Positions 16,427 through 26,229 of a stretch of 64,000 nucleotides of DNA are shown here, one piece after another. The stretch's first letter is position 1; every line of letters starts with the position of its first letter. Source of the stretch: Methylobacterium sp. E-045. Lineage in GTDB: Bacteria > Pseudomonadota > Alphaproteobacteria > Rhizobiales > Beijerinckiaceae. The position numbers and the translations under genes are program-made. The notes under the pieces were generated by a model. It saw nothing but the letters and a program-made list of their open reading frames with translations. It made no database searches and had not been told where the DNA came from. The stretch spans positions 1 to 64,000 of the forward strand of contig NZ_JAKSYE010000055.1 of assembly GCF_022829685.1 (NCBI RefSeq). The letters run 5' to 3'.

Positions 16427-17895
16427 TTCTGCGGTCTCATTCGTGTTTCGGGCGCCGGCGCGCCGGGCCGATCGCTGGATGCAAGCGTGAGGCCCGCTTG
16501 ATGGTTCCCGCTCACGGCCTCGGTGTCACCGGAGGCGGCGGTCTCGAACGCGGCGGTCTCGGCGGCGGCGCGGGCGGCGCTGCGCTCGCCGGCACGCCCG
16601 ACGAAGAAGCAGAGGATCACCACCGGGATGCCCACCGCCGCCGTGAGGGCGAAGAAGACCGGGTAGCCGTAGCTCGCCACCATGAAGCCGGACGTGCCCG
16701 CCACGAGTTTTCCCGGCAGCGCGTAGAGCGAGGAGAACAGCGCGTATTGCGTGGCCGCGAAGCCCGGAGCCGTGAGGCTCGACATGTAGGCGATGAGCGC
16801 CATGCCGGCGAAGGAGCCGCAGAAATTGTCGATGGAGATCGCCGCCGTCAGGCGCCACACCTCCGGTCCGCCATAGGACAGCCACGAGAACGAGAGGTTG
16901 GAGGCTGCGCCCAGGAACGCCCCGGTGACGAGGGTGGGGAACAGGCCGAACCGGGTCATCGCCCAGCCGCCGACGAAGGCCCCGGCGATGCCGACCCAGA
17001 TGCCGTAGAGCTTCGACACCGCGCCGATCTCGGTGAGGGTGAAGCCGACCTGCTTATAGAGCGGGCTCGCCATCACGCCGGAGATGAAATCCGGCATGCG
17101 ATAGAACGCGACGAGGATCAGGATCGCCCACAGGCCGGGGCCGAGGCGGGTATGCAATTCGGTGAGGGGTTCGAGGACCGCGGCGCGGAACGACCAGACC
17201 TTCGCCGGAGCACCGGCCGGCGGCGCCGATGCGGCGCCCAAAGCCTCGGCGTGCTCTCTGTCGTAGGCGGGGGCCAGGAGCGCGGCGATCATGCCGACGC
17301 CCATGAGCCCGGCCATGCTGAAATAGGCCACCGACCACCCCGCCCAGTCGGCGATGAACAGGGCGCCGGCCCCGGCGCACATGAGCGCCAGCCGGTAGCC
17401 GAGGTTCGAGGTCGCCGCCATGACGCCCTGGAGATCGGTGCCGGCGGCATCGATGCGCCATCCGTCGATGACCACGTCCTGGGTCGCGGCGCAGATCGCC
17501 ACCAGGAACGCCCCGAGGCCGAGGAGGACGAGGCTGGTCGCCGGGTTGGCGGTCGCCATGAGGGAGAGCGCGAGGGCGACGGCCACCTGTGTGGCGATCA
17601 TCCAGGACCGCCGCCGGCCGATGCGGACGCTCAAGAGGGGAATGTCGAACCGGTCGATGAGCGGCGCCCAGAGGAACTTGAGGGTGTAGGGCAGCGCCAG
17701 ATAGCTGAAGAGGCCGATCGCCTTGATGTCCACGTCGGAATAGGCGAGCCGCGTGGAGAAGGTGCCGAGCACGAGGAGCAGCGGTAGGCCGGAGGAGAAG
17801 CCCAGGGCCAGCATCAGGACGATGCGCGGATCCTCGAAGATATCCCGCAAGGCGAGCTTGCGCACCTTTCCCGATATCGCTGGACTCTGGGCCAT
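16423..17895 (-). CDS. AmpG-like major facilitator transporter (muropeptide permease family)
   Basis: Inner-membrane transporter of 490 aa with about 12-14 predicted helices. The N-terminus carries the AmpG signature: DIFEDPRIVLMLALGFSSGL, then LPYTLKFLWAPLIDRFDIP and GRRRSWMIATQ. ATQDVVIDGWRIDAAG is also typical of AmpG. AmpG proteins import anhydromuropeptides for cell-wall recycling, which can feed beta-lactamase induction; this role is inferred from family. The C-terminal ~45 residues are Ala-rich and probably unstructured. It overlaps the EcsC gene by 4 bp. Confidence 0.85.
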   Translation of the reverse strand: MAQSPAISGKVRKLALRDIFEDPRIVLMLALGFSSGLPLLLVLGTFSTRLAYSDVDIKAIGLFSYLALPYTLKFLWAPLIDRFDIPLLSVRIGRRRSWMIATQVAVALALSLMATANPATSLVLLGLGAFLVAICAATQDVVIDGWRIDAAGTDLQGVMAATSNLGYRLALMCAGAGALFIADWAGWSVAYFSMAGLMGVGMIAALLAPAYDREHAEALGAASAPPAGAPAKVWSFRAAVLEPLTELHTRLGPGLWAILILVAFYRMPDFISGVMASPLYKQVGFTLTEIGAVSKLYGIWVGIAGAFVGGWAMTRFGLFPTLVTGAFLGAASNLSFSWLSYGGPEVWRLTAAISIDNFCGSFAGMALIAYMSSLTAPGFAATQYALFSSLYALPGKLVAGTSGFMVASYGYPVFFALTAAVGIPVVILCFFVGRAGERSAARAAAETAAFETAASGDTEAVSGNHQAGLTLASSDRPGAPAPETRMRPQK

Positions 17896-18216
17896 TCGTG
17901 GAACTCCTGAAGGCTTATGACCCTTGAGGGTCGGCTGCCATGTCCGCCGGACGCTGGTTCGTCCAAGGGGGCATGACGACGCGGTCCGGCCCGTGCCGCC
18001 GCGCGTGACCGAAGGGAAGAATGGTCACCAGGAACTTAATGAGTGCGCGGAGTTTGTAGGTAGCTATTGGCTCGGAATGAGACATATTCCTAGCGGACGA
18101 GTCTATGTCACGAGGCAACGTCCTCGCGATCTATTTGCCGAGGCGATCGTTTCGGTCTGTACCGTCGACGTGCTGCTGTCATTCCGAGAGGGCGGTGGTG
18201 CAAGCGTGATGTCAGG
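17896..18216. other. Divergent intergenic region between the ampG-like and LOV-kinase genes
   Basis: A 321-bp gap holding the promoters of two divergent operons. Bases 18040-18115 are less GC-rich than the surroundings. An open frame on the minus strand (17915-18118) has no recognisable features and is not called. No clear operator repeat was seen. Confidence 0.5.
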
Positions 18217-19383
18217 ATGATGGGTAGCAACAACAAACAGGTTTCGGCCGAACTCCGCCCGGTGGGCAACGCCTCCGTGGATGCCACGATGTTCGCCATG
18301 GCGTTCGACGCCAGTCCCACGCCCATGGTGGTGACCGACCCCCGTCTTGCCGACAACCCCATCGTCTGGGTCAACGACGCGTTTCTGAACCTCACCGGTT
18401 ATGCACGCGCTGAACTGCAGGGCCGCAACTGCCGCCTGCTCCAGGGACCCGACAGCGATCCGCGGACGGTCGACGCCATTCGCGACGCCATGAGGCGGCA
18501 GGCACCCGTTGAGGTCGAGCTGTGCAACTATCGTAAGGACGGCTCCTCCTTCTGGAACGCCATGACGATCTCGCCGGTCCGGAACGATGCGGGCGAGCTG
18601 ATCTATTATTACGCCGCCCAGGCCGACATGACCGGGAAACACGCTCTCGAACTCGCCCTGCAGGGAACGAACGACGAACTCGAACGGCAGGTGCACGAGC
18701 AGACCGCCGACCTGCGGGCCGCCTTGGAAGAGAAGACAGCCCTGCTCCACGAGGTCGACCATCGGGTCAAGAACAACCTGCAGGTCATCTCCTCCCTGGT
18801 GCTGCTGAAGGCGCGGCGAACCCCCCAGGGCGAGGCACGGGACGCCCTGCAGGGCATGGCCGAGCGCATCGGCGCGCTCTCCATGGTCCATCGCATGCTC
18901 TATTCGGCCGGGGACGTGAGCCGCTTCAATCTGGAAGAGTTCGCCGACGATTTCATGTCCGACCTCACCGCCGGCATCGATCCGGCGCGCACGGCGGTCA
19001 CCGCCGAGATCGATCCGATCTCCCTGCCGGCCGCCATCGCGGCACCCCTCGCCCTGATGCTGCACGAACTCGCGACCAACGCCGTGCGCCACGCTTTTCC
19101 GGATGACCGCGAAGGGCGGGTCAGCATTTCCGCCCGCCGGTGTGACACCGGCCTGCGCCTCCTGATCGAGGATGACGGGATCGGACGGAAGGCCGCGCCG
19201 CCGAACCCGGCCGGGTTCGGCTGTTCCCTGGTGGAAATGGTGGTCAAGCAATTGCGCGGGGTCATCACCTGGCACGAACCCGGCGCGGGCACGCGCGTCG
19301 AGATCGTCATTCCCCTGCATGCGGAGAGCTCGCGGCCGGGCACGACTGCACCGCGCGAAGTCGCCCTAGGGCAGGCAGGGTGA
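18217..19383 (+). CDS. LOV-domain blue-light sensor histidine kinase
   Basis: The 388-aa soluble protein has an N-terminal LOV/PAS domain with the flavin-adduct motif GRNCRLLQG (photoactive Cys72), KDGSSFWNAM and a C-terminal beta-strand Gln in YYYAAQADMTG. A coiled-coil linker with HEQTADLRAALEEK leads to a HisKA_2-type phosphoacceptor region (EVDHRVKNNLQVISSL, His182). The ATPase domain has the N-box LHELATNAVRHAF and G-boxes EDDGIG and GFGCSLVEMV. Blue light should control autophosphorylation. It overlaps the response regulator gene by 4 bp, its likely partner. Confidence 0.93.
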   Translation: MMGSNNKQVSAELRPVGNASVDATMFAMAFDASPTPMVVTDPRLADNPIVWVNDAFLNLTGYARAELQGRNCRLLQGPDSDPRTVDAIRDAMRRQAPVEVELCNYRKDGSSFWNAMTISPVRNDAGELIYYYAAQADMTGKHALELALQGTNDELERQVHEQTADLRAALEEKTALLHEVDHRVKNNLQVISSLVLLKARRTPQGEARDALQGMAERIGALSMVHRMLYSAGDVSRFNLEEFADDFMSDLTAGIDPARTAVTAEIDPISLPAAIAAPLALMLHELATNAVRHAFPDDREGRVSISARRCDTGLRLLIEDDGIGRKAAPPNPAGFGCSLVEMVVKQLRGVITWHEPGAGTRVEIVIPLHAESSRPGTTAPREVALGQAG

Positions 19384-19859
19384 GCGGCGGCGACGGACTT
19401 CGCATTCTCGTCGTCGAGGACGAGGCGCTCATCGCCCTCGAACTCCAATGTCTCCTGGAAGATCTCGGCTACGTCATCGCCGGCGTGGCGAGTAGCTCGG
19501 CCGAGGCGATCGAACTCGGGCGGGCGACCGCCCCCGACATCGCCCTGGTGGACATCCACCTCATCGACGGTCCGACGGGGATCGAGGTGGCGAGGATGCT
19601 GAGCCGCGATCCGCGCACCAGCGTCGTGTTCATGACCGCCAACGACAAGCGCATCCCCGCGGATTTTGCCGGCGCGCTGGGAGTCATCGCTAAGCCCTAT
19701 TCGGAACGCGCGGTCGCCGGCGCCTTGCGCTACGTGGCGACGATCCGGGCCGGCGGCCAACCCGTCTCGGACGGATCGGACGGGTTCCGGCCGGCATCGC
19801 AGGATGTGGCGGAGGATGCTTACTGGGCGCGGAAACCCGGGGCCGGGCCTGGGCCCTGA
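19380..19859 (+). CDS. Single-domain response regulator partner of the LOV kinase
   Basis: The 159-aa protein is a CheY-like receiver with no output domain. It has the acidic pair VEDEALIALELQ, phospho-acceptor Asp58 in ALVDIHLIDG, the Thr of FMTAND and the Lys of VIAKPYS. It starts with GTG at 19380, overlapping the kinase stop as GTGA, so the two are translationally coupled. The last ~35 residues are probably disordered. The receiver style resembles regulators paired with HWE/HisKA_2 kinases. Confidence 0.93.
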   Translation: MSGGDGLRILVVEDEALIALELQCLLEDLGYVIAGVASSSAEAIELGRATAPDIALVDIHLIDGPTGIEVARMLSRDPRTSVVFMTANDKRIPADFAGALGVIAKPYSERAVAGALRYVATIRAGGQPVSDGSDGFRPASQDVAEDAYWARKPGAGPGP

Positions 19860-19871
19860 CGCCGCCGGGCC

Positions 19872-22625
19872 TCAGTTCATGCCATCCCGCGCCGCCTTCT
19901 TGAGGCGATAGAGCACCTCCAGCGCCTCGCGCGGTGTCAGGGCGTCGGGATCGATCCCGTCCAGCTCCTGTCGCAGGGGATCGTCCTTAGACGGAGCCTG
20001 GACCTCCGGCAGGGGCGGCGGCGCGAGGCTGGCGAAGAGCGGCAGGTCGTCGATGCGGGGACGGGTCGGGCGGTCGCGCTCGGCCTTCTCCAGGTTCTTC
20101 AGGATCGAGCCGGCCCGTGCGATGACCCCGGCGGGCAGGCCCGCGAGGCGGGCGACCTGAAGGCCGTAGGACCGCTCGGCCACCCCCGGCACGACCTCGT
20201 GTAGGAACACCACCTCGCCCTTGTGCTCGGCGACCTTCAGCGTCGCGTTGTCGAGGCGCGTGAGACGCTGGCTCAGGGCGGTGAGTTCGTGGAAATGGGT
20301 GGCGAACAGCGCGCGGCACCCGTTCTGCTCGTGGAGATATTCGAGGCAGGCCCAGGCGATGGAGAGGCCGTCGAAGGTCGCCGTTCCCCGGCCGATCTCG
20401 TCGAGGATGACGAGGGAATGCCGGCTCGCCTGGTTCAGGATCGCGGCCGTCTCCACCATCTCCACCATGAAGGTCGACTGCCCGCGCGCGAGGTCGTCGG
20501 CGGCGCCGACCCGCGAGAACAGGCGGTCCACGACGCCGAGATGCACGCGGGTGGCCGGAACGAAGGCGCCCATCTGGGCGAGGACGGCGATGAGGGCGTT
20601 CTGGCGCAGGAAGGTCGACTTGCCGCCCATGTTCGGCCCGGTGATGAGCCGGATGCGGCCGCGCCCTTCGCCGGAGAGGTCGCAATCGTTGGCGATGAAC
20701 GGCTCGCCGGACCGCCTGAGGGCCGATTCCACCACCGGGTGACGGCCGCCTTCCACGACGAAGCTGAAACTGTCGTCGACGAAGGGCCGGCGCCAATCCC
20801 GTTCCACCGCCAGTTCGGCGTGGGAGGCGGTGACGTCGAGGCAGGCGAGGGCGTCGGCGATGGCGGCGATGGTCTCGGCCTGCGCCATGATCCGCGCCGC
20901 CAGGGCGTCGAAGACCTCGGTTTCGAGGGCGAGGGCACGCTCGGCCGCCCCGGAGATGCGGCTCTCCAGCCCATTGAGTTCCACGCTCGAGAACCGCATG
21001 GCGTCGATCATGGTCTGGCGATGGATGAACGTCTCGCGCAGGGCGCCCTTGAGGCAGGTCTCGCCCACCGCCTGAGGCACCTCGATGTAATAGCCGAGCA
21101 TGTTGTTGTGCTTGATCCGCAGGGTGCGGCAGCCGGTCTCCTCGGCATAGCGCGCCTGCAGCCCGGCGATGACCTTGCGCGAATCCTGGCCGAGAAGGCG
21201 CGCCTCGTCGATCTCGCCGTCATAGCCGGCGCGGACGAAGCCGCCGTCGCGGCGGTTCAGGGGAAGGTCGTCGGCGAGCGCCGCGCGCAGATGCTCGACG
21301 AGGTCGGCATCCACCGTGCCGAGGCGCTGGACGAGGCCGGCGAGGTCCTCCGGCAAGGCCGCGACCTGCCCGCAGCGCTGGGAGATCGCCAGGGCCGCGT
21401 CGAGGCCGTCGCGCAGGGCCGCCAGATCGCGCGGGCCGCCGCGCCCGAGGCCGAGCCGCGACAGGGCGCGGGCGATGTCGGGCGCCCGGGCCAGGGCGTC
21501 GCGCAGGCTGCGGCGAAGGGCGCCGTCCTCGACCAGGAACGACACCGCCTCGTGGCGGCGCGTGATCGCCGACAGGTCGGTGAGGGGGCCGGCGAGATGC
21601 TCGGCGAGGAGGCGTGCGCCGATGGCCGACACAGTGCGGTCGATGGCATCGAGCAGGCTGCCCGTGCGCTCGCCGGACAGGGTTCGCGTGAGTTCGAGGT
21701 TGGCGCGGGTCGCCGCATCGATGGCCAGGGTCGCGCCGCTCGTCTCCCGCGTCGGCGGCGACAGGGCGGGCCGGGCACCGATCTGCGTGCGCTCGATATA
21801 GAGGAGCGCAGCCCCCGCCGCGGCGAGTTCAGCCCGGCCGAACTGCCCGAACCCGTCGAGGGTCGAGACGCCGAACTGTTCCTTGATCCGCCGCTCCGCC
21901 GAGGCGGGTTCGAGCTCCGCCTGCGCCAGGGGCGTGACGGGCGCCTTCACGTCGCGCCAGAGGGCGGCCAGAGACGGATCGGAATGGATGGCCTCGGACA
22001 GCACGATCTCGCGCGGATCGTGGCGGGCGATGGCCGCGCCGAGTTCGCCCTCGGGCACCTCGCTCAGGGAGAAGCGGCCGGTGGAGATGTCCACGGCGGC
22101 GATGCCGTAGGCGTAGCCGGATTCCGAGAACTTGCGGCGGCCGAGGGCCAGGAGGATGCTGGCCCGCGCCGGGTCGAGGAGGCGGTCCTCGGTGATCGTG
22201 CCGGGGGTGACGAGGCGGACGACCTCGCGCCGGACCACGGATTTCGGGCCGCGCTTCTTGGCCTCCGCCGGATCCTCGGTCTGAGCGCAGACCGCCACCC
22301 GATGCCCGAGGGCGATGAGGCGGCTGAGATAATCGTCCGAGCGCTCAACCGGCACGCCGCACATGGGGATGTCGGCCCCGCCATGCTTGCCGCGTTTCGT
22401 CAGGACGATGCCGAGGGCGCGCGATGCGATCTCCGCGTCCTCGAAGAACAGTTCGTAGAAATCCCCCATCCGGTAGAACAGGAGGCAATCCGTGTTGGCC
22501 GCCTTGATCTCGATGTACTGCGCCATCATCGGCGTCGCACCGGCGATGTCGAGGGGCGAGGTGCTCACCGTCTCCTCGGCCGGGACGCTGGTCTTCGGGC
22601 TGGAGCGGGCGGCGCGCTGGGACAT
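19872..22625 (-). CDS. mutS: DNA mismatch repair protein MutS
   Basis: Recognises mismatches and small loops, then recruits MutL. The 917-aa protein has the mismatch-reading motif [15 protein letters not shown] near residue 55 and a connector domain. The clamp/lever region contains [13 protein letters not shown], and the ATPase domain has Walker [15 protein letters not shown] and Walker [16 protein letters not shown], followed by [11 protein letters not shown]. The C-terminus carries the usual short helical dimerisation segment. Length is normal for alphaproteobacteria. The gene converges on the response regulator with a 12-bp gap. Confidence 0.98.
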   Translation of the reverse strand: MSQRAARSSPKTSVPAEETVSTSPLDIAGATPMMAQYIEIKAANTDCLLFYRMGDFYELFFEDAEIASRALGIVLTKRGKHGGADIPMCGVPVERSDDYLSRLIALGHRVAVCAQTEDPAEAKKRGPKSVVRREVVRLVTPGTITEDRLLDPARASILLALGRRKFSESGYAYGIAAVDISTGRFSLSEVPEGELGAAIARHDPREIVLSEAIHSDPSLAALWRDVKAPVTPLAQAELEPASAERRIKEQFGVSTLDGFGQFGRAELAAAGAALLYIERTQIGARPALSPPTRETSGATLAIDAATRANLELTRTLSGERTGSLLDAIDRTVSAIGARLLAEHLAGPLTDLSAITRRHEAVSFLVEDGALRRSLRDALARAPDIARALSRLGLGRGGPRDLAALRDGLDAALAISQRCGQVAALPEDLAGLVQRLGTVDADLVEHLRAALADDLPLNRRDGGFVRAGYDGEIDEARLLGQDSRKVIAGLQARYAEETGCRTLRIKHNNMLGYYIEVPQAVGETCLKGALRETFIHRQTMIDAMRFSSVELNGLESRISGAAERALALETEVFDALAARIMAQAETIAAIADALACLDVTASHAELAVERDWRRPFVDDSFSFVVEGGRHPVVESALRRSGEPFIANDCDLSGEGRGRIRLITGPNMGGKSTFLRQNALIAVLAQMGAFVPATRVHLGVVDRLFSRVGAADDLARGQSTFMVEMVETAAILNQASRHSLVILDEIGRGTATFDGLSIAWACLEYLHEQNGCRALFATHFHELTALSQRLTRLDNATLKVAEHKGEVVFLHEVVPGVAERSYGLQVARLAGLPAGVIARAGSILKNLEKAERDRPTRPRIDDLPLFASLAPPPLPEVQAPSKDDPLRQELDGIDPDALTPREALEVLYRLKKAARDGMN

Positions 22626-22707
22626 GCGCCACCATAGCAGAGGCCGTGGGACCGGATCAGCGGCCCTCTCGGCATCATCTGGGGAGAACCGTCCCGCGAC
22701 GAAAAAA

Positions 22708-22731
22708 GGCCGATGCGTCTCCGCACCGGCC
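22708..22731 (-). terminator. Rho-independent terminator of the histidine-rich protein gene
   Basis: On the minus strand a 10-bp stem with one G-U pair and a GAGA loop is followed by six T (22707-22702). It starts 27 nt after the stop codon of the gene at 22758-23090. A textbook intrinsic terminator. Confidence 0.85.
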
Positions 22732-22757
22732 CTCCTGACGATCGAGCTGCTCGTGTC

Positions 22758-23090
22758 TCAGTAGCGGGGGCCGCCCGACGTGGTGCCCTTGCGCTGCATG
22801 TAGCCCGGCTGCTGCGGGTTGCGCGAGTTCGGATCGCCGTGGCTGTAGGCGGCGGGGGCGCGGTGACGACGCACGCCGTGACGATGGTGGTGGTGGCGAT
22901 GGCGCATGCCGCGATGGCTGGCGTAGCCCGGATGATGGCCGCGGGTGACCACCTCAGTGGTGAGCGACTCGCCGGCGATCACGGGAGCGGCCGGCATGGC
23001 CGGGGCGGCGGAAGCGGCGCCGAGGCCGAGTGCGCTGAAAAAGGTTCCTGCCGCCAGGGCAAGTGCAATCTTGGTCATCGAGTAGTCCAT
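22758..23090 (-). CDS. Small exported histidine-rich protein
   Basis: The 110-aa product has a clear signal peptide (hydrophobic stretch TKIALALAAGTFFSALGLG, cleavage near ASAAPA). A histidine- and arginine-rich middle follows (MRHRHHHHRHGVRRHR, residues ~62-77), ending in a short Asn/Gln/Gly-rich tail. No family was recognised. The His cluster suggests periplasmic binding of metal or polyanions, but this is inference from composition. The ATG at 23090 is chosen; an ATG four codons later (23078) is equally possible. It has its own strong terminator and so forms a single-gene transcript. Confidence 0.8.
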   Translation of the reverse strand: MDYSMTKIALALAAGTFFSALGLGAASAAPAMPAAPVIAGESLTTEVVTRGHHPGYASHRGMRHRHHHHRHGVRRHRAPAAYSHGDPNSRNPQQPGYMQRKGTTSGGPRY

Positions 23091-23295
23091 CCGTTTGGAT
23101 CGCGCCGCGCGCGTCGAGGCAACAAGTCGTTCGCCCGGACTCCGTTCCCATTCTTTTCGCCGCAAGATTACGCAGCGAAAACACGGTGAACGCGGCAGAA
23201 TCATGGGATGATTTTCGCATCGCGCACGTGATCCGCGCCGGCATGGCAAAACGGGGTTGCGCATCCTCCGGCTTGCCCGCACCACCACATCCGCG

Positions 23296-25782
23296 ATGGC
23301 GACACACTCATCCCCCTCAGCGGCCCTCCCGATCGACTCGGCCCTGCCGGGCCTGCTCGCCGCCCTCGAAGGCGGACCGTCGGCGGTGCTCGTGGCCCCC
23401 CCCGGCGCCGGCAAGACCACCCGCGTGCCGCTGGCGCTCCTCGACGCGCCGTGGCTCGGCGCGAATGGCCGGATCATCCTCCTCGAACCGCGGCGCCTGG
23501 CGGCGCGGGGCGCGGCCGAGCGGATGGCCGCGACCCTGGGAGAGCGCGTGGGAGAGACCGTGGGCCTGCGCGTCCGCCTCGGCTCGAAGATCTCGCGGGC
23601 GACGCGGATCGAGGTCGTCACCGAGGGCGTCTTCACCCGCATGATTCTCGACGATCCCGAACTGTCGGGCATCGGCGCGGTGATCTTTGACGAGTTCCAC
23701 GAACGCTCCCTCGATGCCGATCTCGGACTCGCCCTCGCCCTCGACGCCCAGGGCGGTCTGCGCGACGACCTGCGCATCCTGGTCATGTCCGCCACCCTCG
23801 ACGGCGCGCGGGTCTCGCGCCTCATGGGCGATGCGCGGATCGTCGAATCGGAAGGGCGGGCCTACCCGGTGGAGACACGCCACACGGAGCGCGATCCGAA
23901 CCGGCGGATCGAGGAGGCCATGGCCGACGTCATCCTGCGCGCCCTGCGGGCCGATCCCGGCTCCGTCCTCGCCTTCCTCCCCGGACAGGGCGAGATCCGC
24001 CGGGTGGCGGGGCTTCTCGCCGGGCGCGTGGACGCGCAGACCGAGATCACGCCCCTCTACGGCGCGCTTCCCCCGGCCGAGCAGGACCGCGCCGTGGCGC
24101 CCGCCCCGCCCGGAACCCGGAAAGTCGTGCTCGCCACCAGCATCGCCGAGACCTCGCTCACCATCGAGGGCGTCCGCATTGTCGTCGATTCCGGCCTGTC
24201 CCGCGTGCCGCTCTACGAGCCCGGCATCGGCCTGACCCGCCTCGTCACCGCGCGCGCCTCCCGCGCCTCGGTGGACCAGCGGCGCGGCCGCGCGGGGCGG
24301 ACCGAGCCGGGCATCTGTCACCGCCTCTGGTCGGAGGCGGCGACCAGTGCCCTCGAACCCTTCACGCGGCCGGAAATCCTGGCCGCCGACCTCTCCGGCC
24401 TGCTCCTCGATTGCGCCGCCTGGGGCGTCTCCGATCCCACCACCCTGTCGTTCCTCGACGCCCCGCCGGCGCCCGCCCTGGCGGAGGCGCGCGCGATGCT
24501 GCGCGACCTCGCCGCCCTCGATCCCGACGGGCGCCTCACCGAGACGGGGCGGGCCTTGCGCGCCATCCCCCTCCCCCCGCGCCTCGCCCGGATGGTGGTC
24601 GCGGCGGCCGGGTTCGGGCGGGCGCGGGAGGCGGCCGACCTCGCCGCCATCCTGGTGGAGCGCGGGCTCGGGGGCGACGATGCCGACCTCTCCGTCCGCG
24701 CCGACCGGTTCGCGCGGGACCGCGGACCCCGCGCCTCCGACATGCGGCGTCTGGCGCGCGGCTGGGCCGAGCAGGCCGGCGCATTTGCGGGCGCGGGAAC
24801 GACGGCGGAAGTCGGCGGGGCCGGGGCGCTCCTCGCCCTCGCCTATCCCGACCGCGTCGCCCGCTCACGGGGGCGGGACGGCGAGTTCGTCATGGCGAAC
24901 GGACGCGCCGGGCGGGTGGACCCGGCCTCGGCCCTTGCCCGCGAACCCTTCCTCGTGGTGGCCGACATCGCCGGCACGGCGGCCTTGGGGCGCATCCTCG
25001 CCGCCGCCGCGATCACCCTGGACGAGATCGAGGCCGCGTTCGCGGAGCGGATCGATTCCGTCACCCAGGTTAGTTTCGACAAGGGCTCCCGCTCCCTGCG
25101 GGCGCGCGCGTCCCGCCGCCTCGGCGCGGCGACGATCGGCGAGCGGATCCTGCCGGTGCCGCAGGACGCGGCATCGGCCGTCATCCTGGCGCGGGGCATC
25201 GCCGGGCTCGGCCTCGAGTGCCTGCCCTGGACGCCGGCCCTTGCCCAATGGCGGTCCCGCCTGAGCTTCCTCCGCGCGGCCGAGGGCGACGCATGGCCGG
25301 ACCTCTCAGACGCGGCGTTGAGCGCAGCGGTGGAGGCGTGGCTCGCCCCGGAGATCGAAGGACGCACGAGTCTGGACGCCGTCACCGCCGACGATCTCGG
25401 CCGCGCGCTCCACGCGCTCCTCCCCTGGGAGATGCGCCACCGCCTCGACGCGGAGGCCCCGACCCATGTGGAGGTACCCACGGGATCGCGCATTCCCATC
25501 GACTACGATGCCGAGGGCGGGCCGGTCCTGGCCGTCCGGGTGCAGGAGCTGTTCGGCCTCGACCGCCATCCCGCCATCGCCGGCGGCCGCGTGCCCCTGG
25601 TCCTCCACCTGCTCTCACCGGCCTCGCGGCCGATCCAGATCACGAAGGATCTGCCCGGCTTCTGGCGCGGCTCCTGGAGTGCCGTGCGCGCCGAGATGCG
25701 CGGGCGCTATCCGCGCCATCCCTGGCCGGACGATCCGGTGACCGAGCCGCCGACCCGGCGGGTGAAGCCGAAGGGGACATGA
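23296..25782 (+). CDS. hrpB: ATP-dependent helicase HrpB
   Basis: DEAH-family RNA/DNA helicase of unsettled cellular role. The 828-aa product has Walker A APPGAGKTTRVPLALL, the DEFHERS box (VIFDEFHERSLDADLGLALA), SATL motif (VMSATLDGARVS), motif V (SIAETSLTIEGVRIVVDSG) and motif VI QRRGRAGRTEPG. The HA2/HrpB C-terminal domain follows, ending near LPGFWRGSW and RYPRHPWPDDP, which is diagnostic of HrpB. The start at 23296 (MATHSSPSAAL) is chosen over a non-ATG codon upstream. The stop overlaps the start of the DUF805 gene. Confidence 0.97.
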   Translation: MATHSSPSAALPIDSALPGLLAALEGGPSAVLVAPPGAGKTTRVPLALLDAPWLGANGRIILLEPRRLAARGAAERMAATLGERVGETVGLRVRLGSKISRATRIEVVTEGVFTRMILDDPELSGIGAVIFDEFHERSLDADLGLALALDAQGGLRDDLRILVMSATLDGARVSRLMGDARIVESEGRAYPVETRHTERDPNRRIEEAMADVILRALRADPGSVLAFLPGQGEIRRVAGLLAGRVDAQTEITPLYGALPPAEQDRAVAPAPPGTRKVVLATSIAETSLTIEGVRIVVDSGLSRVPLYEPGIGLTRLVTARASRASVDQRRGRAGRTEPGICHRLWSEAATSALEPFTRPEILAADLSGLLLDCAAWGVSDPTTLSFLDAPPAPALAEARAMLRDLAALDPDGRLTETGRALRAIPLPPRLARMVVAAAGFGRAREAADLAAILVERGLGGDDADLSVRADRFARDRGPRASDMRRLARGWAEQAGAFAGAGTTAEVGGAGALLALAYPDRVARSRGRDGEFVMANGRAGRVDPASALAREPFLVVADIAGTAALGRILAAAAITLDEIEAAFAERIDSVTQVSFDKGSRSLRARASRRLGAATIGERILPVPQDAASAVILARGIAGLGLECLPWTPALAQWRSRLSFLRAAEGDAWPDLSDAALSAAVEAWLAPEIEGRTSLDAVTADDLGRALHALLPWEMRHRLDAEAPTHVEVPTGSRIPIDYDAEGGPVLAVRVQELFGLDRHPAIAGGRVPLVLHLLSPASRPIQITKDLPGFWRGSWSAVRAEMRGRYPRHPWPDDPVTEPPTRRVKPKGT

Positions 25783-26222
25783 TGGACACGCTCACTTGGC
25801 TCGCGGCGCTCTTCGATCCGCGAGGCCGGTCGTCCCGCCGGAGCTATCATCGCCGGTTGATCGGGATGCTGCTGCTCTTCGTCGTCTCCGGCAGCGTCGC
25901 CATCCTGGCCGCGTCGCTGGACGCGCGGTTCGCGGGCCTCGCCATCGTCGGTGTGACCCTGGCCGGGACGGCGGCCTTCCTCGTGGTGGCGACGATCCGG
26001 CGCCTGCACGACCGGGGCCGGACGGGATGGTGGATGCTGCCCGACGTCATCACCACCCTGGCGGGCTTCGCGCCGTTCGAGACCCTCGCCGACGTCTATC
26101 CGTGGCCCGTGATCGCCGCCACGCTGGCCATGACCGGGTTCAATCTATGGTTCTTCGTCGAGACCGTCTGCCGGCGGGGTACGCCCGGCCCGAACCGCTA
26201 CGGGCCGGAGCCTGAGCGGTAA
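25779..26222 (+). CDS. DUF805 family membrane protein
   Basis: The 147-aa protein has about four hydrophobic segments. It carries the DUF805 hallmarks: an N-terminal DPRGRSSRRSYHRR that stands in for the usual GR-x-SRxxYW, and ATIRRLHDRGRTGWWML in the middle. Function of the family is unknown. The ATG at 25779 overlaps the hrpB stop (ATGA) and is preceded by AAGGGGA, so it is likely cotranslated with hrpB. The C-terminus (RRGTPGPNRYGPEP) is the usual DUF805 end motif. Confidence 0.87.
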   Translation: MMDTLTWLAALFDPRGRSSRRSYHRRLIGMLLLFVVSGSVAILAASLDARFAGLAIVGVTLAGTAAFLVVATIRRLHDRGRTGWWMLPDVITTLAGFAPFETLADVYPWPVIAATLAMTGFNLWFFVETVCRRGTPGPNRYGPEPER

Positions 26223-26229
26223 GCGGGTG

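Noticed and set aside
17915..18118. 67-codon frame upstream of the AmpG-like gene
   Set aside because: No homology features and no convincing ribosome site; more likely part of the divergent promoter region.
20223..22637. Long open frame (804 codons) antisense to mutS
   Set aside because: It mirrors mutS codon usage in a GC-rich genome, has no recognisable domain and reads as low-complexity Gly/Arg/Glu sequence. mutS is unmistakable on the other strand.
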